Origin: AC-32 sp035455605
GTDB taxonomy: Bacteria; Actinomycetota; Thermoleophilia; Gaiellales; Gaiellaceae
Direction: 5' to 3'
DNA length: 9,250 nucleotides
Assembly (NCBI GenBank): GCA_035455605.1
Contig: DATIER010000067.1
Coordinates: 1 to 9,250 of the forward strand
The translations under genes and the position numbers were made by a program. Below the pieces are notes generated by a model. The model ran no database searches and was not told the DNA's origin. It worked only from the letters and a program-made list of their open reading frames with translations. Positions 1 through 6,159 of the stretch are shown here, in pieces; position 1 is the stretch's first letter, and each line of letters starts with the position of its first letter.

Positions 1-1172
1 ATCTGCGGGATCACGTCGCCCGCCCGCTGGACGATCACGCGGTCGCCCTCGCGGATGTCCTTGCGGTTGATGTCCTCCTCGTTGTGCAGCGTCGCGCGCG
101 AGACGGTGACGCCGCCGACCTGCACCGGCTCGAGCATCGCCCACGGGTTGAGCGCGCCGGTCCGCCCCACGCGGATCGCGATCTTGTTCAGCGTCGTCTC
201 GGCGGTCATCGGCGCCCACTTGAACGCCCGCGCCCAGCGCGGCCGTGAATGGAGCGCCCCGAGCACCGCCTGCTGCTCGAGCGAGTCGACCTTGATCACG
301 ATCCCGTCGATCTCGTAGTCGAGCTCCGCCCGCTTCCGCTCCCAGTCGCGGCAGCGCTTCGCCACCTCCTCGATCGACTCGAGGCGCTCGGCGAACGGGT
401 TGGTGCGGAAGCCGTGCTCGCGCAGCCACTCGAGCTCCTCCCAGTGCGAGGCGAGCCGCACGCCCTCGAGCGCCCCGACGCCGTAGACCCAGACCGCGAG
501 CGGCCGCGAGGCCGTGATCGACGAGTCCTTCTGGCGCAGCGAGCCGGCGGCGGCGTTGCGTGGATTCGGGGCGAGCTTCTGGCCGAGCTCGGCGATGCGC
601 GCGTTCAGCTCGCGAAAGCCGGAGAGCGGCAGGTAGACCTCGCCGCGCACCTCGGCGACCGCGGGCAGGCCGTCGCCGCGCATCTTCAGCGGCACCGACG
701 GGATCGTGCGCAGGTTGACGGTGACGTCCTCGCCCTGGTAGCCGTCGCCGCGCGTCGCTCCGCGCACGAGCACGCCGTCCTCGTAGGTGAGGTTGATCGC
801 GAGCCCGTCGATCTTCGGCTCGATCACGTAGGCGACAGGCTCGTCGGAGTCGAGCCGCTTGCGGACGTCGTCGGCCCACTTGAGCAGGCTCTCGTCGTCG
901 GTCACCTTCTCGAGCGAGCCCATCGGCGTCAGGTGCTGCACCTTCTGGAAGCGCTCGCTCGGCGGCGCGCCTACTCGCTGCGTCGGCGAGTCCGGCGTGA
1001 TCAGGTCCGGGTGCTCGTCCTCGAGCGAGCGCAGCTCGTCGTAGATCCGGTCGTACTCCGCATCGGAGATCTCCGGGTCGTCGAGCACGTGGTAGCGGTA
1101 GAGGTGGTGCTCGACCTGCTCGCGCAGCTCGTCCAGGCGCTGCTGCACGTCCTTCTGCGTCCGCGTCGCCAT
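1..1172 (-). CDS. ligA: NAD-dependent DNA ligase LigA (5' part; C-terminus outside window)
   Basis: LigA seals nicks in duplex DNA in replication and repair, using NAD+ to form a ligase-AMP intermediate. The window holds the first 390 codons; the frame stays open to the left edge. Residues 1-70 match the NMN-binding Ia domain (YHVLDDPEISDAEYD). The adenylation domain follows, with the KIDG motif whose lysine, residue 120 (bases 813-815), is the AMP acceptor. Further on are RGATRGDG, the RGEV motif, NPRNAAAGSLRQ, DYEIDGIVIKV, and the start of the OB fold at VGRTGALNP. The zinc finger, helix-hairpin-helix and BRCT parts would lie beyond base 1. The start is ATG at 1172, with AGGA eight bases upstream. 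The conserved PM(L)SL stretch reads PMGSLEKV, a mild variant. It is divergent from the small secreted-protein gene, with 39 bases between starts. No sign of damage in the visible part. Confidence 0.97.
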   Translation of the reverse strand, partial: MATRTQKDVQQRLDELREQVEHHLYRYHVLDDPEISDAEYDRIYDELRSLEDEHPDLITPDSPTQRVGAPPSERFQKVQHLTPMGSLEKVTDDESLLKWADDVRKRLDSDEPVAYVIEPKIDGLAINLTYEDGVLVRGATRGDGYQGEDVTVNLRTIPSVPLKMRGDGLPAVAEVRGEVYLPLSGFRELNARIAELGQKLAPNPRNAAAGSLRQKDSSITASRPLAVWVYGVGALEGVRLASHWEELEWLREHGFRTNPFAERLESIEEVAKRCRDWERKRAELDYEIDGIVIKVDSLEQQAVLGALHSRPRWARAFKWAPMTAETTLNKIAIRVGRTGALNPWAMLEPVQVGGVTVSRATLHNEEDINRKDIREGDRVIVQRAGDVIPQ

Positions 1173-1200
1173 TGAGCTGATCCTAGCCAGGCCGTACGCT
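1172..1200 (+). promoter_or_regulatory. candidate sigma-70-type promoter of the small secreted-protein gene
   Basis: TTGAGC (1172-1177) and TACGCT (1195-1200) are separated by exactly 17 bases and lie 11 bases before the GTG start at 1212. No Shine-Dalgarno sequence is visible, so the leader would be only about five bases. The -35 match is 4 of 6. In such GC-rich DNA a match of this quality can occur by chance, so this is a weak call. Confidence 0.3.
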
Positions 1201-1211
1201 CCGCCCATCGC

Positions 1212-1619
1212 GTGGCCCTCGTCTGCGTCGCGGCGCTCGTCCTCGCTGGATCGGCGGCCGCCGACCTGGCGATTCCCTTCCGTACGCCGTCCGGGAACAT
1301 CGGCTGCTACTACACCTCGAACCGCGATCTCCGCGCCAGGCTCCGCTGCGACATCCGCAGCGGCCTGAAGCCGGCGCCGCCGAGGCCGAGGAGCTGCACG
1401 CTCGACTGGGGCGACAGCTACGAGCTCGCACCGACGGGGCGGGCGCGGCTCACCTGCCACGGCGACACCGCGATCGACCCGACCGCTCGCGTCCTCCGGT
1501 ACGGGACGCGCTGGTCGCGCGGCGGCTTCACGTGCACGTCGCGGAAGGCCGGGCTTCGCTGCAGCAACCGCAGCGGCCACGGCTTTTTCCTCAGCCGCGC
1601 GCGCTCGTACCGCTTCTAG
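1212..1619 (+). CDS. small secreted six-cysteine protein, DUF6636-like
   Basis: A 135-residue protein of unknown function. Residues 1-17 form a hydrophobic signal peptide ending in AGSAAA, so the protein is probably exported. The mature part opens IPFRTPSGNIGC and contains LRCDI, SCTLDWG, LTCHGDT, the VLRYGTRWSRGGFTC block, LRCSN and a final GHGFFLSR. This pattern is, from memory, that of the actinobacterial DUF6636 family; no function is established for it that I know of. The six mature cysteines suggest up to three disulfides, consistent with an extracytoplasmic place. GTG at 1212 is the only reasonable start, since a stop at 1173-1175 lies upstream in frame with no ATG between. No ribosome binding site is seen. 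The stop (1617-1619) is one base from the stop of the convergent fusion gene. Confidence 0.8.
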   Translation: MALVCVAALVLAGSAAADLAIPFRTPSGNIGCYYTSNRDLRARLRCDIRSGLKPAPPRPRSCTLDWGDSYELAPTGRARLTCHGDTAIDPTARVLRYGTRWSRGGFTCTSRKAGLRCSNRSGHGFFLSRARSYRF

Positions 1620-1620
1620 G

Positions 1621-3741
1621 TCAGAGGAGCTCGCCGATCAGCGCGGCCGCCCGGGCGGCGCCGTCGCGCTCGACGGGCCGGTAGTCGACGTCGCGCCCGA
1701 TCTCGTCCGCGATCGCCTCGGCGATCAGCTCGGGCGTGGCCGTCTCGAAGTCCATCGCACGCCCGGCGCCGTAGCGGTCGAGCCGGTGGCGAACGTGGAA
1801 GTTCTGCTCGAAGTGGTGACGCAGCGGGAAGTACAGGAACGGCCGGCGGTTCGCGGTCAGCTCCATAGAGGTCGTGAGGCCGCCCTGGACGACGGCCAGG
1901 TCGCAGGCTGCGAGGTGGCGGTAGAGCTCGTGCACGTACGGGCGCACCTCCAGGCCGTCGTGCGCGGGGAGGCTCTCGGGGTCGATGCGCGGCCCCGCAA
2001 CGACGATCATCCGCAGGTCGGGCACACGTTCCTTCGCCTCCGGGAACGCCTCGATCACCCGGCGCAGGAGGTGGCCGCCGACGCCCGAGCCGCCGACGGT
2101 GACGATGCAGACGCGCTCGTCGTCGCGGTAGCCGAGCGCAGCGCGGTCGGCGAGCGCCTGCGGATCGAAGCCGGTCACGTAGCCGGCGAAGTCGAAGTGC
2201 TGCTGCGTCCAGTCGCGGATCAGCGGCAGCTCCGGGCCGAACGCGTCCGGGACGATGTCCTCGGGGCTGCCGACGAACACCGCCCGGTCGCGGACACGCG
2301 GGAAGCGCGCGATGTGCTCGATCATCTCGGCGTTGTAGTCGGCCGTCAGGAACGCCTCGTGCCCACCGCCGTCCTGCATCGGCAGCCAGCCGACGAAGTC
2401 GGTCAGCCAGACGTACGCCGCACGCTTCTGCTCCGGGTTCTCGTGGAGGTAGTAGTCGAGCTCCCACGCCTCGTCGCCGATCCAGAGGTCGTAGTCCTCC
2501 TCGCGGACGAGGTCGTGGAAGACCATGAAGTTCGCCAGCAGGATCTCGTCCATGCGGCGGATCGCCTGGAAGCAGTGGAGGTCGTGCTCCGCCGACTCGC
2601 TCTCGATGTGGCCGGACTCGTTCGCCAGGTACGCGCTCGCCGGGTGGATCCGCTCGCCGCGGGCCTCCAGCACGGTGGTCACGGGATGCTGGGCGAGCCA
2701 GTCGATCTCGAGGTCGGGATGGAGCCTGCGGAGCTCGTCCGCGATCGCCGCGTCGCGCTGCGCGTGGCCGAGGCCGATCGGCGAGGAGACGTAGAGCGCC
2801 CGCTTGCGGCGCGATCTCCCGCGGACCCAGCGTCCGGCCGGTCTCGGCGGGACGGCGAAGTCGCGCAGCAGCAGGTTGACCTTCACCGGGTCGCGCAGGT
2901 GCGGCGCGTGGCCCGAGCCCTCCAGCACGACGAGCTCTCCGCCCGTCTGCTCGGCCATCGCCGCTCCGCGCGTGACGGAGGCGATCGCATCGCCCTGCCC
3001 GTGGATCACGAGCACGGGGCAGCGGACGCGGCCCGCGAGCCGGCGCGACTCGGCCGGCTCCAGCCCCGGCGCGTCCTGCGTCGCGAGCATCGTCTCGGCA
3101 TCGGTCTCCAGCCCCCAGGAGACAGCGTCCTCGATCGGCTTCGTCGAGTGCGGCTCCGTGAACATCTTCGACATGAAGAACTGGACCCAGTCGCGGTAGT
3201 CGCGAAGCCAGTGGAAGCGGTTGTGCTTCGCCCAGCCCTCGGTCGTGTCGTACTCGGTGTCGAAGTCGTAGACCGTCCGCTCCGGCAGCACGTCGCCGCC
3301 GCCCGTGAAGGCCGGGCCGATGAACACCGCGCCGTCCACGCGCTCCGGGTGCTCGGCGGCGAGGAGCAGACCACGCTGGCCGCCGAGCGAGAAGCCGACG
3401 ATCACCGCTCGTTCGGTGCTCGTGGCGTCCAACACCGCGAGCGCGTCGGCGGCGAACTCCCGCTCGTCGTACGCGGCCGGCTCCCGCGGCCGGTCCGAAC
3501 GGCCGTTGCCGCGTCCGTCGAAGGTCACGACGCGGGAGTGACGCGCCAGGTACGGGATCTGCAGCTTCCACTGCCGCGAGTGCACGACCGACCACGTCGG
3601 CAGCAGCAGGATCGTGGGCTCGCCGGAGCCATAGACCTCGTAGGACACGCGCACCCCGTCGCGCTCGACGTAGCCCTCCGCGTCGGGGTAGCGGGCCCGC
3701 GTCTGCTCCCGGCCGGGAGCCGTGGTCAGCTCGACAGCCAT
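1621..3741 (-). CDS. alpha/beta hydrolase-glycosyltransferase (GT-B) fusion protein
   Basis: A 706-residue two-module protein. Residues 25-295 are an alpha/beta hydrolase: YGSGEPTILLLP, FDGRGNGRSDRP, the nucleophile elbow GFSLGG with Ser118, the acid Asp251 in HGQGD, and His278 in GSGH, so the triad is complete. A basic, proline-containing linker (about 297-313) leads to a GT-B glycosyltransferase at 314-706. That module has the N-terminal loop SSPIGLGHAQR, TVGGSGVGG near 548-556, and a donor-site region VVQGGLTTSMEL to FPLRHHFEQN (about 617-647) resembling GT1/GT28 enzymes such as MurG, which use nucleotide sugars. Substrates are unknown. No signal peptide or membrane segment is seen, so it is probably cytoplasmic. 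The start is ATG 3741, where homology begins; it overlaps the TetR gene by 16 bases and has no good ribosome binding site, suggesting translational coupling. The frame stays open upstream to 4038, but that sequence is antigenically unlike either family and lies over tetR. It is the last gene of the unit. Confidence 0.85.
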   Translation of the reverse strand: MAVELTTAPGREQTRARYPDAEGYVERDGVRVSYEVYGSGEPTILLLPTWSVVHSRQWKLQIPYLARHSRVVTFDGRGNGRSDRPREPAAYDEREFAADALAVLDATSTERAVIVGFSLGGQRGLLLAAEHPERVDGAVFIGPAFTGGGDVLPERTVYDFDTEYDTTEGWAKHNRFHWLRDYRDWVQFFMSKMFTEPHSTKPIEDAVSWGLETDAETMLATQDAPGLEPAESRRLAGRVRCPVLVIHGQGDAIASVTRGAAMAEQTGGELVVLEGSGHAPHLRDPVKVNLLLRDFAVPPRPAGRWVRGRSRRKRALYVSSPIGLGHAQRDAAIADELRRLHPDLEIDWLAQHPVTTVLEARGERIHPASAYLANESGHIESESAEHDLHCFQAIRRMDEILLANFMVFHDLVREEDYDLWIGDEAWELDYYLHENPEQKRAAYVWLTDFVGWLPMQDGGGHEAFLTADYNAEMIEHIARFPRVRDRAVFVGSPEDIVPDAFGPELPLIRDWTQQHFDFAGYVTGFDPQALADRAALGYRDDERVCIVTVGGSGVGGHLLRRVIEAFPEAKERVPDLRMIVVAGPRIDPESLPAHDGLEVRPYVHELYRHLAACDLAVVQGGLTTSMELTANRRPFLYFPLRHHFEQNFHVRHRLDRYGAGRAMDFETATPELIAEAIADEIGRDVDYRPVERDGAARAAALIGELL

Positions 3742-4304
3742 CCGTCGATCCAGTCCAGCAGCTCCCGGTGCCCGGTCTCGATCCCGCCCAGGCGCTCGAC
3801 GACGACGCCGAGGTTGAACGTGATCACGAGCGAGACGAGCGCGTCCAGCGGCAGCGCGATGCCGAGCTCGCGGTGCGGCTGCGCGAACGCCTCCTTCAGC
3901 ACGGCGCGCCATTCGCCGTTCACCTTCGCGAGCCGAGCGCGCACGCCCGGGTTGTTCCAGCCCAGCGCCTGCAGCTCGAGCCAGACCTTCTCGTAGGTGA
4001 CGTCCTCGCTGACGAGGTAGCGCATCGCCGTCCGCCACTTGTCGACGAAGGGCAGCTCGGCGGCGTACAGCTCGCGCTGGCGAGCGATCAGGCGGTCGGT
4101 GAACCGCTCGAGCGCGCGCACCAGCAGGTTCTCGTTCGAGCCGAAGTAGTAATGGACGAGGCCGTGGTTCACGCCCGCCTCCTCAGCCAGACGCCGCGTC
4201 GTGATGGCGGCGTAGCCGACCTCCACCAGCAGCCGCTCCGCGGCGTCCAGCAGCGCCTCCTCCGCGGCCGACCGGGCGGTCGTGACCCGCGACGCCTCCG
4301 TCAC
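3726..4304 (-). CDS. TetR/AcrR-family transcriptional regulator
   Basis: A 192-residue, normal-length TetR-family repressor. The N-terminal DNA-binding domain has a helix-turn-helix at about residues 33-54 (AAITTRRLAEEAGVNHGLVHYYF), ending in the family's typical YYFGSNENLL. The remainder is a helical ligand-binding and dimerisation domain, too variable to predict a ligand. The start is GTG 4304, whose first bases overlap the preceding gene's stop as GTGA. No ribosome binding site is visible, so translation is probably coupled to that gene. Its end overlaps the fusion gene by 16 bases. Because it is encoded inside the unit, it most likely controls its own operon, and the inverted repeat at 6111-6141 is the obvious candidate operator (inference). 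Confidence 0.93.
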   Translation of the reverse strand: MTEASRVTTARSAAEEALLDAAERLLVEVGYAAITTRRLAEEAGVNHGLVHYYFGSNENLLVRALERFTDRLIARQRELYAAELPFVDKWRTAMRYLVSEDVTYEKVWLELQALGWNNPGVRARLAKVNGEWRAVLKEAFAQPHRELGIALPLDALVSLVITFNLGVVVERLGGIETGHRELLDWIDGWLSS

Positions 4305-4669
4305 GTCAATTGCCAGAGGGCGTTGGCGATCTTCCAGCCGTCACGCGTCCGCACCAGGTGGAGGTACTCGTGGTAGACGGCGGAACGCACGGTCGCACTC
4401 GCGATGTCGCCGTACACGCCCGTGACCTCGACCTCGAGGCGGCGGTCGGCGGCATCCTCGCGGCCTTCGCCCTGCCGCGTCAGCTCGAGCATCCGCGCCT
4501 TCGTCGTGATCCCGAGGTCCTCGCCGGCGCGGCGCTTGACGAGGTCCGGGTGGAGGGCCCGCTCCATCCGCGCCTCGTCCGCGTCGAACCAGCCCTCGAA
4601 GTAGTCGAGCGCCGCGGCGACCAGCGCCTCCCGATCGCCGCTCGGCCTCGTCGTCTCCAGTGCCTCCAT
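4301..4669 (-). CDS. NTF2/SnoaL-like (lumazine-binding-like) small protein
   Basis: A 122-residue protein with the features of the NTF2-like superfamily: an N-terminal helical part (ALDYFEGWFDADEARMERAL followed by HPDLVKR), a middle loop with ITTKARMLELT, then beta strands VEVTGVYGDIASATVRSA and YLHLVRTRDGWKIANALWQ. The last block is the typical sheet ending. Members are cone-shaped folds that bind or isomerise small molecules, and function cannot be read from the family alone. The start is ATG 4669, which shares one base with the stop of the upstream small gene (TGATG). A strong GAGGAGG (4675-4681) lies five bases ahead, inside that small gene. Its own stop overlaps the TetR start by four bases. 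The frame extends upstream over the neighbouring genes but loses family likeness. Confidence 0.85.
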   Translation of the reverse strand: MEALETTRPSGDREALVAAALDYFEGWFDADEARMERALHPDLVKRRAGEDLGITTKARMLELTRQGEGREDAADRRLEVEVTGVYGDIASATVRSAVYHEYLHLVRTRDGWKIANALWQLT

Positions 4670-4800
4670 CAGCGCCTCCTCAACCGGTTCAGCAGCTGCC
4701 GCCCGGCGATCGCGAACGCCGTCGCGGTCGCGGCCCCGGCGGGCACCAGCTGCAGGATCGACTCCTCGACCGGGATCCCCATGACGTGTCCGACTATCAC
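4669..4800 (-). CDS. small 43-residue protein with one predicted membrane helix
   Basis: A short frame that fills the gap between the SBP56-like gene and the NTF2-like gene. Read from GTG 4800 it has 43 residues: a short start containing GHVMGIPVEES, a hydrophobic stretch at about 15-33 rich in alanine (LQLVPAGAATATAFAIAG), and a basic tail ending LNRLRRR. That is the make-up of a single-helix membrane peptide with its tail in the cytoplasm. Support for GTG 4800: its GTGA overlaps the upstream stop, and GGAG lies eight bases before it. ATG 4782 would give 37 residues with a poorer site. The stop overlaps the next ATG as TGATG. Such exact packing on both sides is strong evidence that it is translated. 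I do not recognise a named family; function unknown. Confidence 0.7.
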   Translation of the reverse strand: MIVGHVMGIPVEESILQLVPAGAATATAFAIAGRQLLNRLRRR

Positions 4801-6101
4801 TGGAAGATCTCCGTGGTGCAATCCCCGCCCTGCAGCCGCACCTCGTGCGTGCGGGCGGGGCCGCCGGGACGGTCGTGGAAGTCGACGAAGAAGTCGTGGT
4901 CGAGCTCCATCCCGCCGTTCGGATCGCAGTCGATCCGCAGCAGCCACGAGCGCAGCTCCGGGTAGAACTGGTTGTCCCACGTCGAGTAGAGCGAGTTGGT
5001 GACGTACAGGCGCCGGCCGTCGTACGAGAGCTGGAGCATGTTCGGCCCACCGCTCAGCTCTCGCCGCGCGTCGGTCGGCCTGCCGAGCACGCCGCCGAGC
5101 CAGACCCGCGCGGTGAGCTTCGGCTCGGCCGGGTTCGAGACGTCGTACTGCCGCACGTCGCCGTGCAGCCAGTTGGCGAGGTAGAGGAAGCGGTCGTCCA
5201 TCGAGAGGAGCAGGTCGGTGATGAGGCCCGGCACCGGGAACGGCCAGCCCTCGAGCTCGACGGCCTCGACGGCGATCGCCTGCTCGGCCTGCCAGCTCCC
5301 GTTGGCGCGGTGGAAGTGCCACATCGTGCTCGAGAGCGCGGCCCCGACGAAGCCTTCGTCGGCGGCGGGGTCGTGCAGCCAGCGCGCCTCGAGCGGCACG
5401 AGGCCGTCGTCGCCGAGCTCGATCGTCTGCTCGAGCCTGCGCTCGCCGAGGTTCCAGAAGTGGAGCTTGCTGCCGTACCGGCCGGCGGCGACGTCCTCGA
5501 GGTCGAAGCCGGGCTCGTACGCGTTCGGCTCGCCGAACTCCGACGAGACGAGCGCGTTCTGGCGCGGCTGGTACCAGAAGTCGTAGTTGAAGCGCGGCGT
5601 CTCGCCGCCGTTCTCCCAGCGCCCCTTGAGCTCGAACGTCTTCGCATCCAGGACGGCGAAGCCGCCCGCGCCGTTGCCGTCGGCGTCGCCGAGCATCGAG
5701 ATGACGACGTTGTCGCCGGGCATGCAGTGCACGGTGTGGGGCCGCGTGTAGCCGGTCTCGCGCACGACCTCCTCCGGCTCGATCACCTTCTCGATCCTCG
5801 GGCGCCGGGGGTCCTCGGCGACGTCGATCACGTGGATCCGCGACGAGCGGAACCCGGGAACGATCAGGTGCGAGCGGTCCGGCCCGTGACAGGCCGACGA
5901 GCAGCGGTTCCAGCCGAAGTGGTGCAGCTCGTCGCCGGCGTTCGGCATCGGCAGCTCGTGCACGACGCTGCCGTCCTCGGTGTCCACGACGGCGAGGAAG
6001 TCCGGGGCGTCGACCCCGGTCCCCTCGTGCAGGCACGCGAGGTAGAGGAACTCCTCCTGTGGCGCAGCGATCGCCTCCGTGGGCGAGCGGTAGAGGGACA
6101 T
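4797..6101 (-). CDS. SBP56/methanethiol oxidase-like protein (selenium-binding protein family)
   Basis: A 434-residue beta-propeller protein, closely resembling human SELENBP1 through its length. Members characterised as methanethiol oxidases convert methanethiol to formaldehyde, hydrogen sulfide and hydrogen peroxide, apparently with copper. Shared blocks are EEFLYLACLHEGTG, LPMPNAGDELHHFGWN, SSRIHVIDV, the His-rich TRPHTVHC, GGFAVLD, FNYDFWYQPR, LITDLLLSMDDRFLYLANWLHGD, LYSTWDNQFYPEL and a C-terminal GGDC. The first cysteine of the SBP CxxC-like site is kept at Cys67, but the site reads CSSAC (Cys67, Cys71) rather than CSSC. No signal peptide is present, unlike the periplasmic bacterial methanethiol oxidases, so a cytoplasmic place is likely. 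Start chosen at ATG 6101 because AAAGGAGGT lies just upstream; an in-frame TTG at 6119 would put that site inside the gene. First gene of the five-gene unit. The reaction here is unproven. Confidence 0.9.
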   Translation of the reverse strand: MSLYRSPTEAIAAPQEEFLYLACLHEGTGVDAPDFLAVVDTEDGSVVHELPMPNAGDELHHFGWNRCSSACHGPDRSHLIVPGFRSSRIHVIDVAEDPRRPRIEKVIEPEEVVRETGYTRPHTVHCMPGDNVVISMLGDADGNGAGGFAVLDAKTFELKGRWENGGETPRFNYDFWYQPRQNALVSSEFGEPNAYEPGFDLEDVAAGRYGSKLHFWNLGERRLEQTIELGDDGLVPLEARWLHDPAADEGFVGAALSSTMWHFHRANGSWQAEQAIAVEAVELEGWPFPVPGLITDLLLSMDDRFLYLANWLHGDVRQYDVSNPAEPKLTARVWLGGVLGRPTDARRELSGGPNMLQLSYDGRRLYVTNSLYSTWDNQFYPELRSWLLRIDCDPNGGMELDHDFFVDFHDRPGGPARTHEVRLQGGDCTTEIFQ

Positions 6102-6104
6102 CGC

Positions 6105-6113
6105 ACCTCCTTT
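6105..6113 (-). promoter_or_regulatory. strong ribosome binding site of the SBP56-like gene
   Basis: On the minus strand AAAGGAGGT ends three bases before ATG 6101, with the GGAGG core at a normal distance. It is the best Shine-Dalgarno match in the window and decides the start. Its first three bases fall within the inverted repeat at 6111-6141. Confidence 0.85.
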
Positions 6114-6141
6114 GGTCAAATGACTTAGCCATTTGACTAAA
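6111..6141. repeat. AT-rich inverted repeat, candidate operator of the five-gene unit
   Basis: The arms are TTTGGTCAAATG (6111-6122) and CATTTGACTAAA (6130-6141), separated by seven bases. Eleven of twelve positions pair, with the only mismatch at 6114/6138; the inner eight pairs are perfect. The site is strikingly AT-rich in very GC-rich surroundings. It covers the -10 element and touches the ribosome binding site, so a bound dimer would block transcription. Size and symmetry fit a TetR-family operator, and the unit encodes a TetR protein (inference). It has no U-run and an AT-rich stem, so it is not a convincing terminator. Confidence 0.7.
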
Positions 6142-6159
6142 GCGGGACGGCGCTGTCAA
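6131..6159 (-). promoter_or_regulatory. promoter of the five-gene unit
   Basis: On the minus strand a perfect TTGACA (6159-6154) is followed after exactly 17 bases by TCAAAT (6136-6131), 4 of 6 matches to the -10 consensus. Transcription would begin near 6124, giving a leader of about 22 bases that carries the strong ribosome binding site. The -35 element overlaps the truA stop codon, and the -10 element lies within one arm of the inverted repeat. Confidence 0.65.

Noticed and set aside
249..1175. A plus-strand open frame antisense to ligA
   Set aside because: The minus strand encodes LigA with its KIDG active site over the same interval.
1616..3595. A second long minus-strand frame overlapping the fusion gene
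   Set aside because: Its translation is dominated by Arg, Ala, Gly and Pro with no domain likeness. It is the +1 shadow of the real frame.
1786..3996. A long open frame on the plus strand antisense to the hydrolase-glycosyltransferase gene
   Set aside because: It is the usual mirror frame of a GC-rich gene: its composition is Val, Arg, Leu and Asp rich with no recognisable motif, while the minus strand encodes two clear enzyme modules and a TetR protein.
3742..4038. Upstream in-frame extension of the hydrolase-glycosyltransferase gene to an ATG at 4038
   Set aside because: The added 99 residues are Arg/Ala-rich, show no family likeness and lie over the well-supported TetR gene. ATG 3741 sits where hydrolase-type sequence begins.
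6102..6119. TTG at 6119 as the start of the SBP56-like gene
   Set aside because: It would place the strong AAAGGAGGT site inside the coding region. ATG 6101 is correctly spaced behind it.
4845..6128. A long plus-strand open frame antisense to the SBP56-like gene
   Set aside because: It is low-complexity in Val, Glu, Arg and Leu and matches nothing, whereas the opposite strand encodes a full-length family member with a strong ribosome binding site.
6111..6141. The inverted repeat as a rho-independent terminator of truA
   Set aside because: The stem is AT-rich and no T-run follows on the minus strand. Its overlap with a well-spaced promoter fits an operator better.
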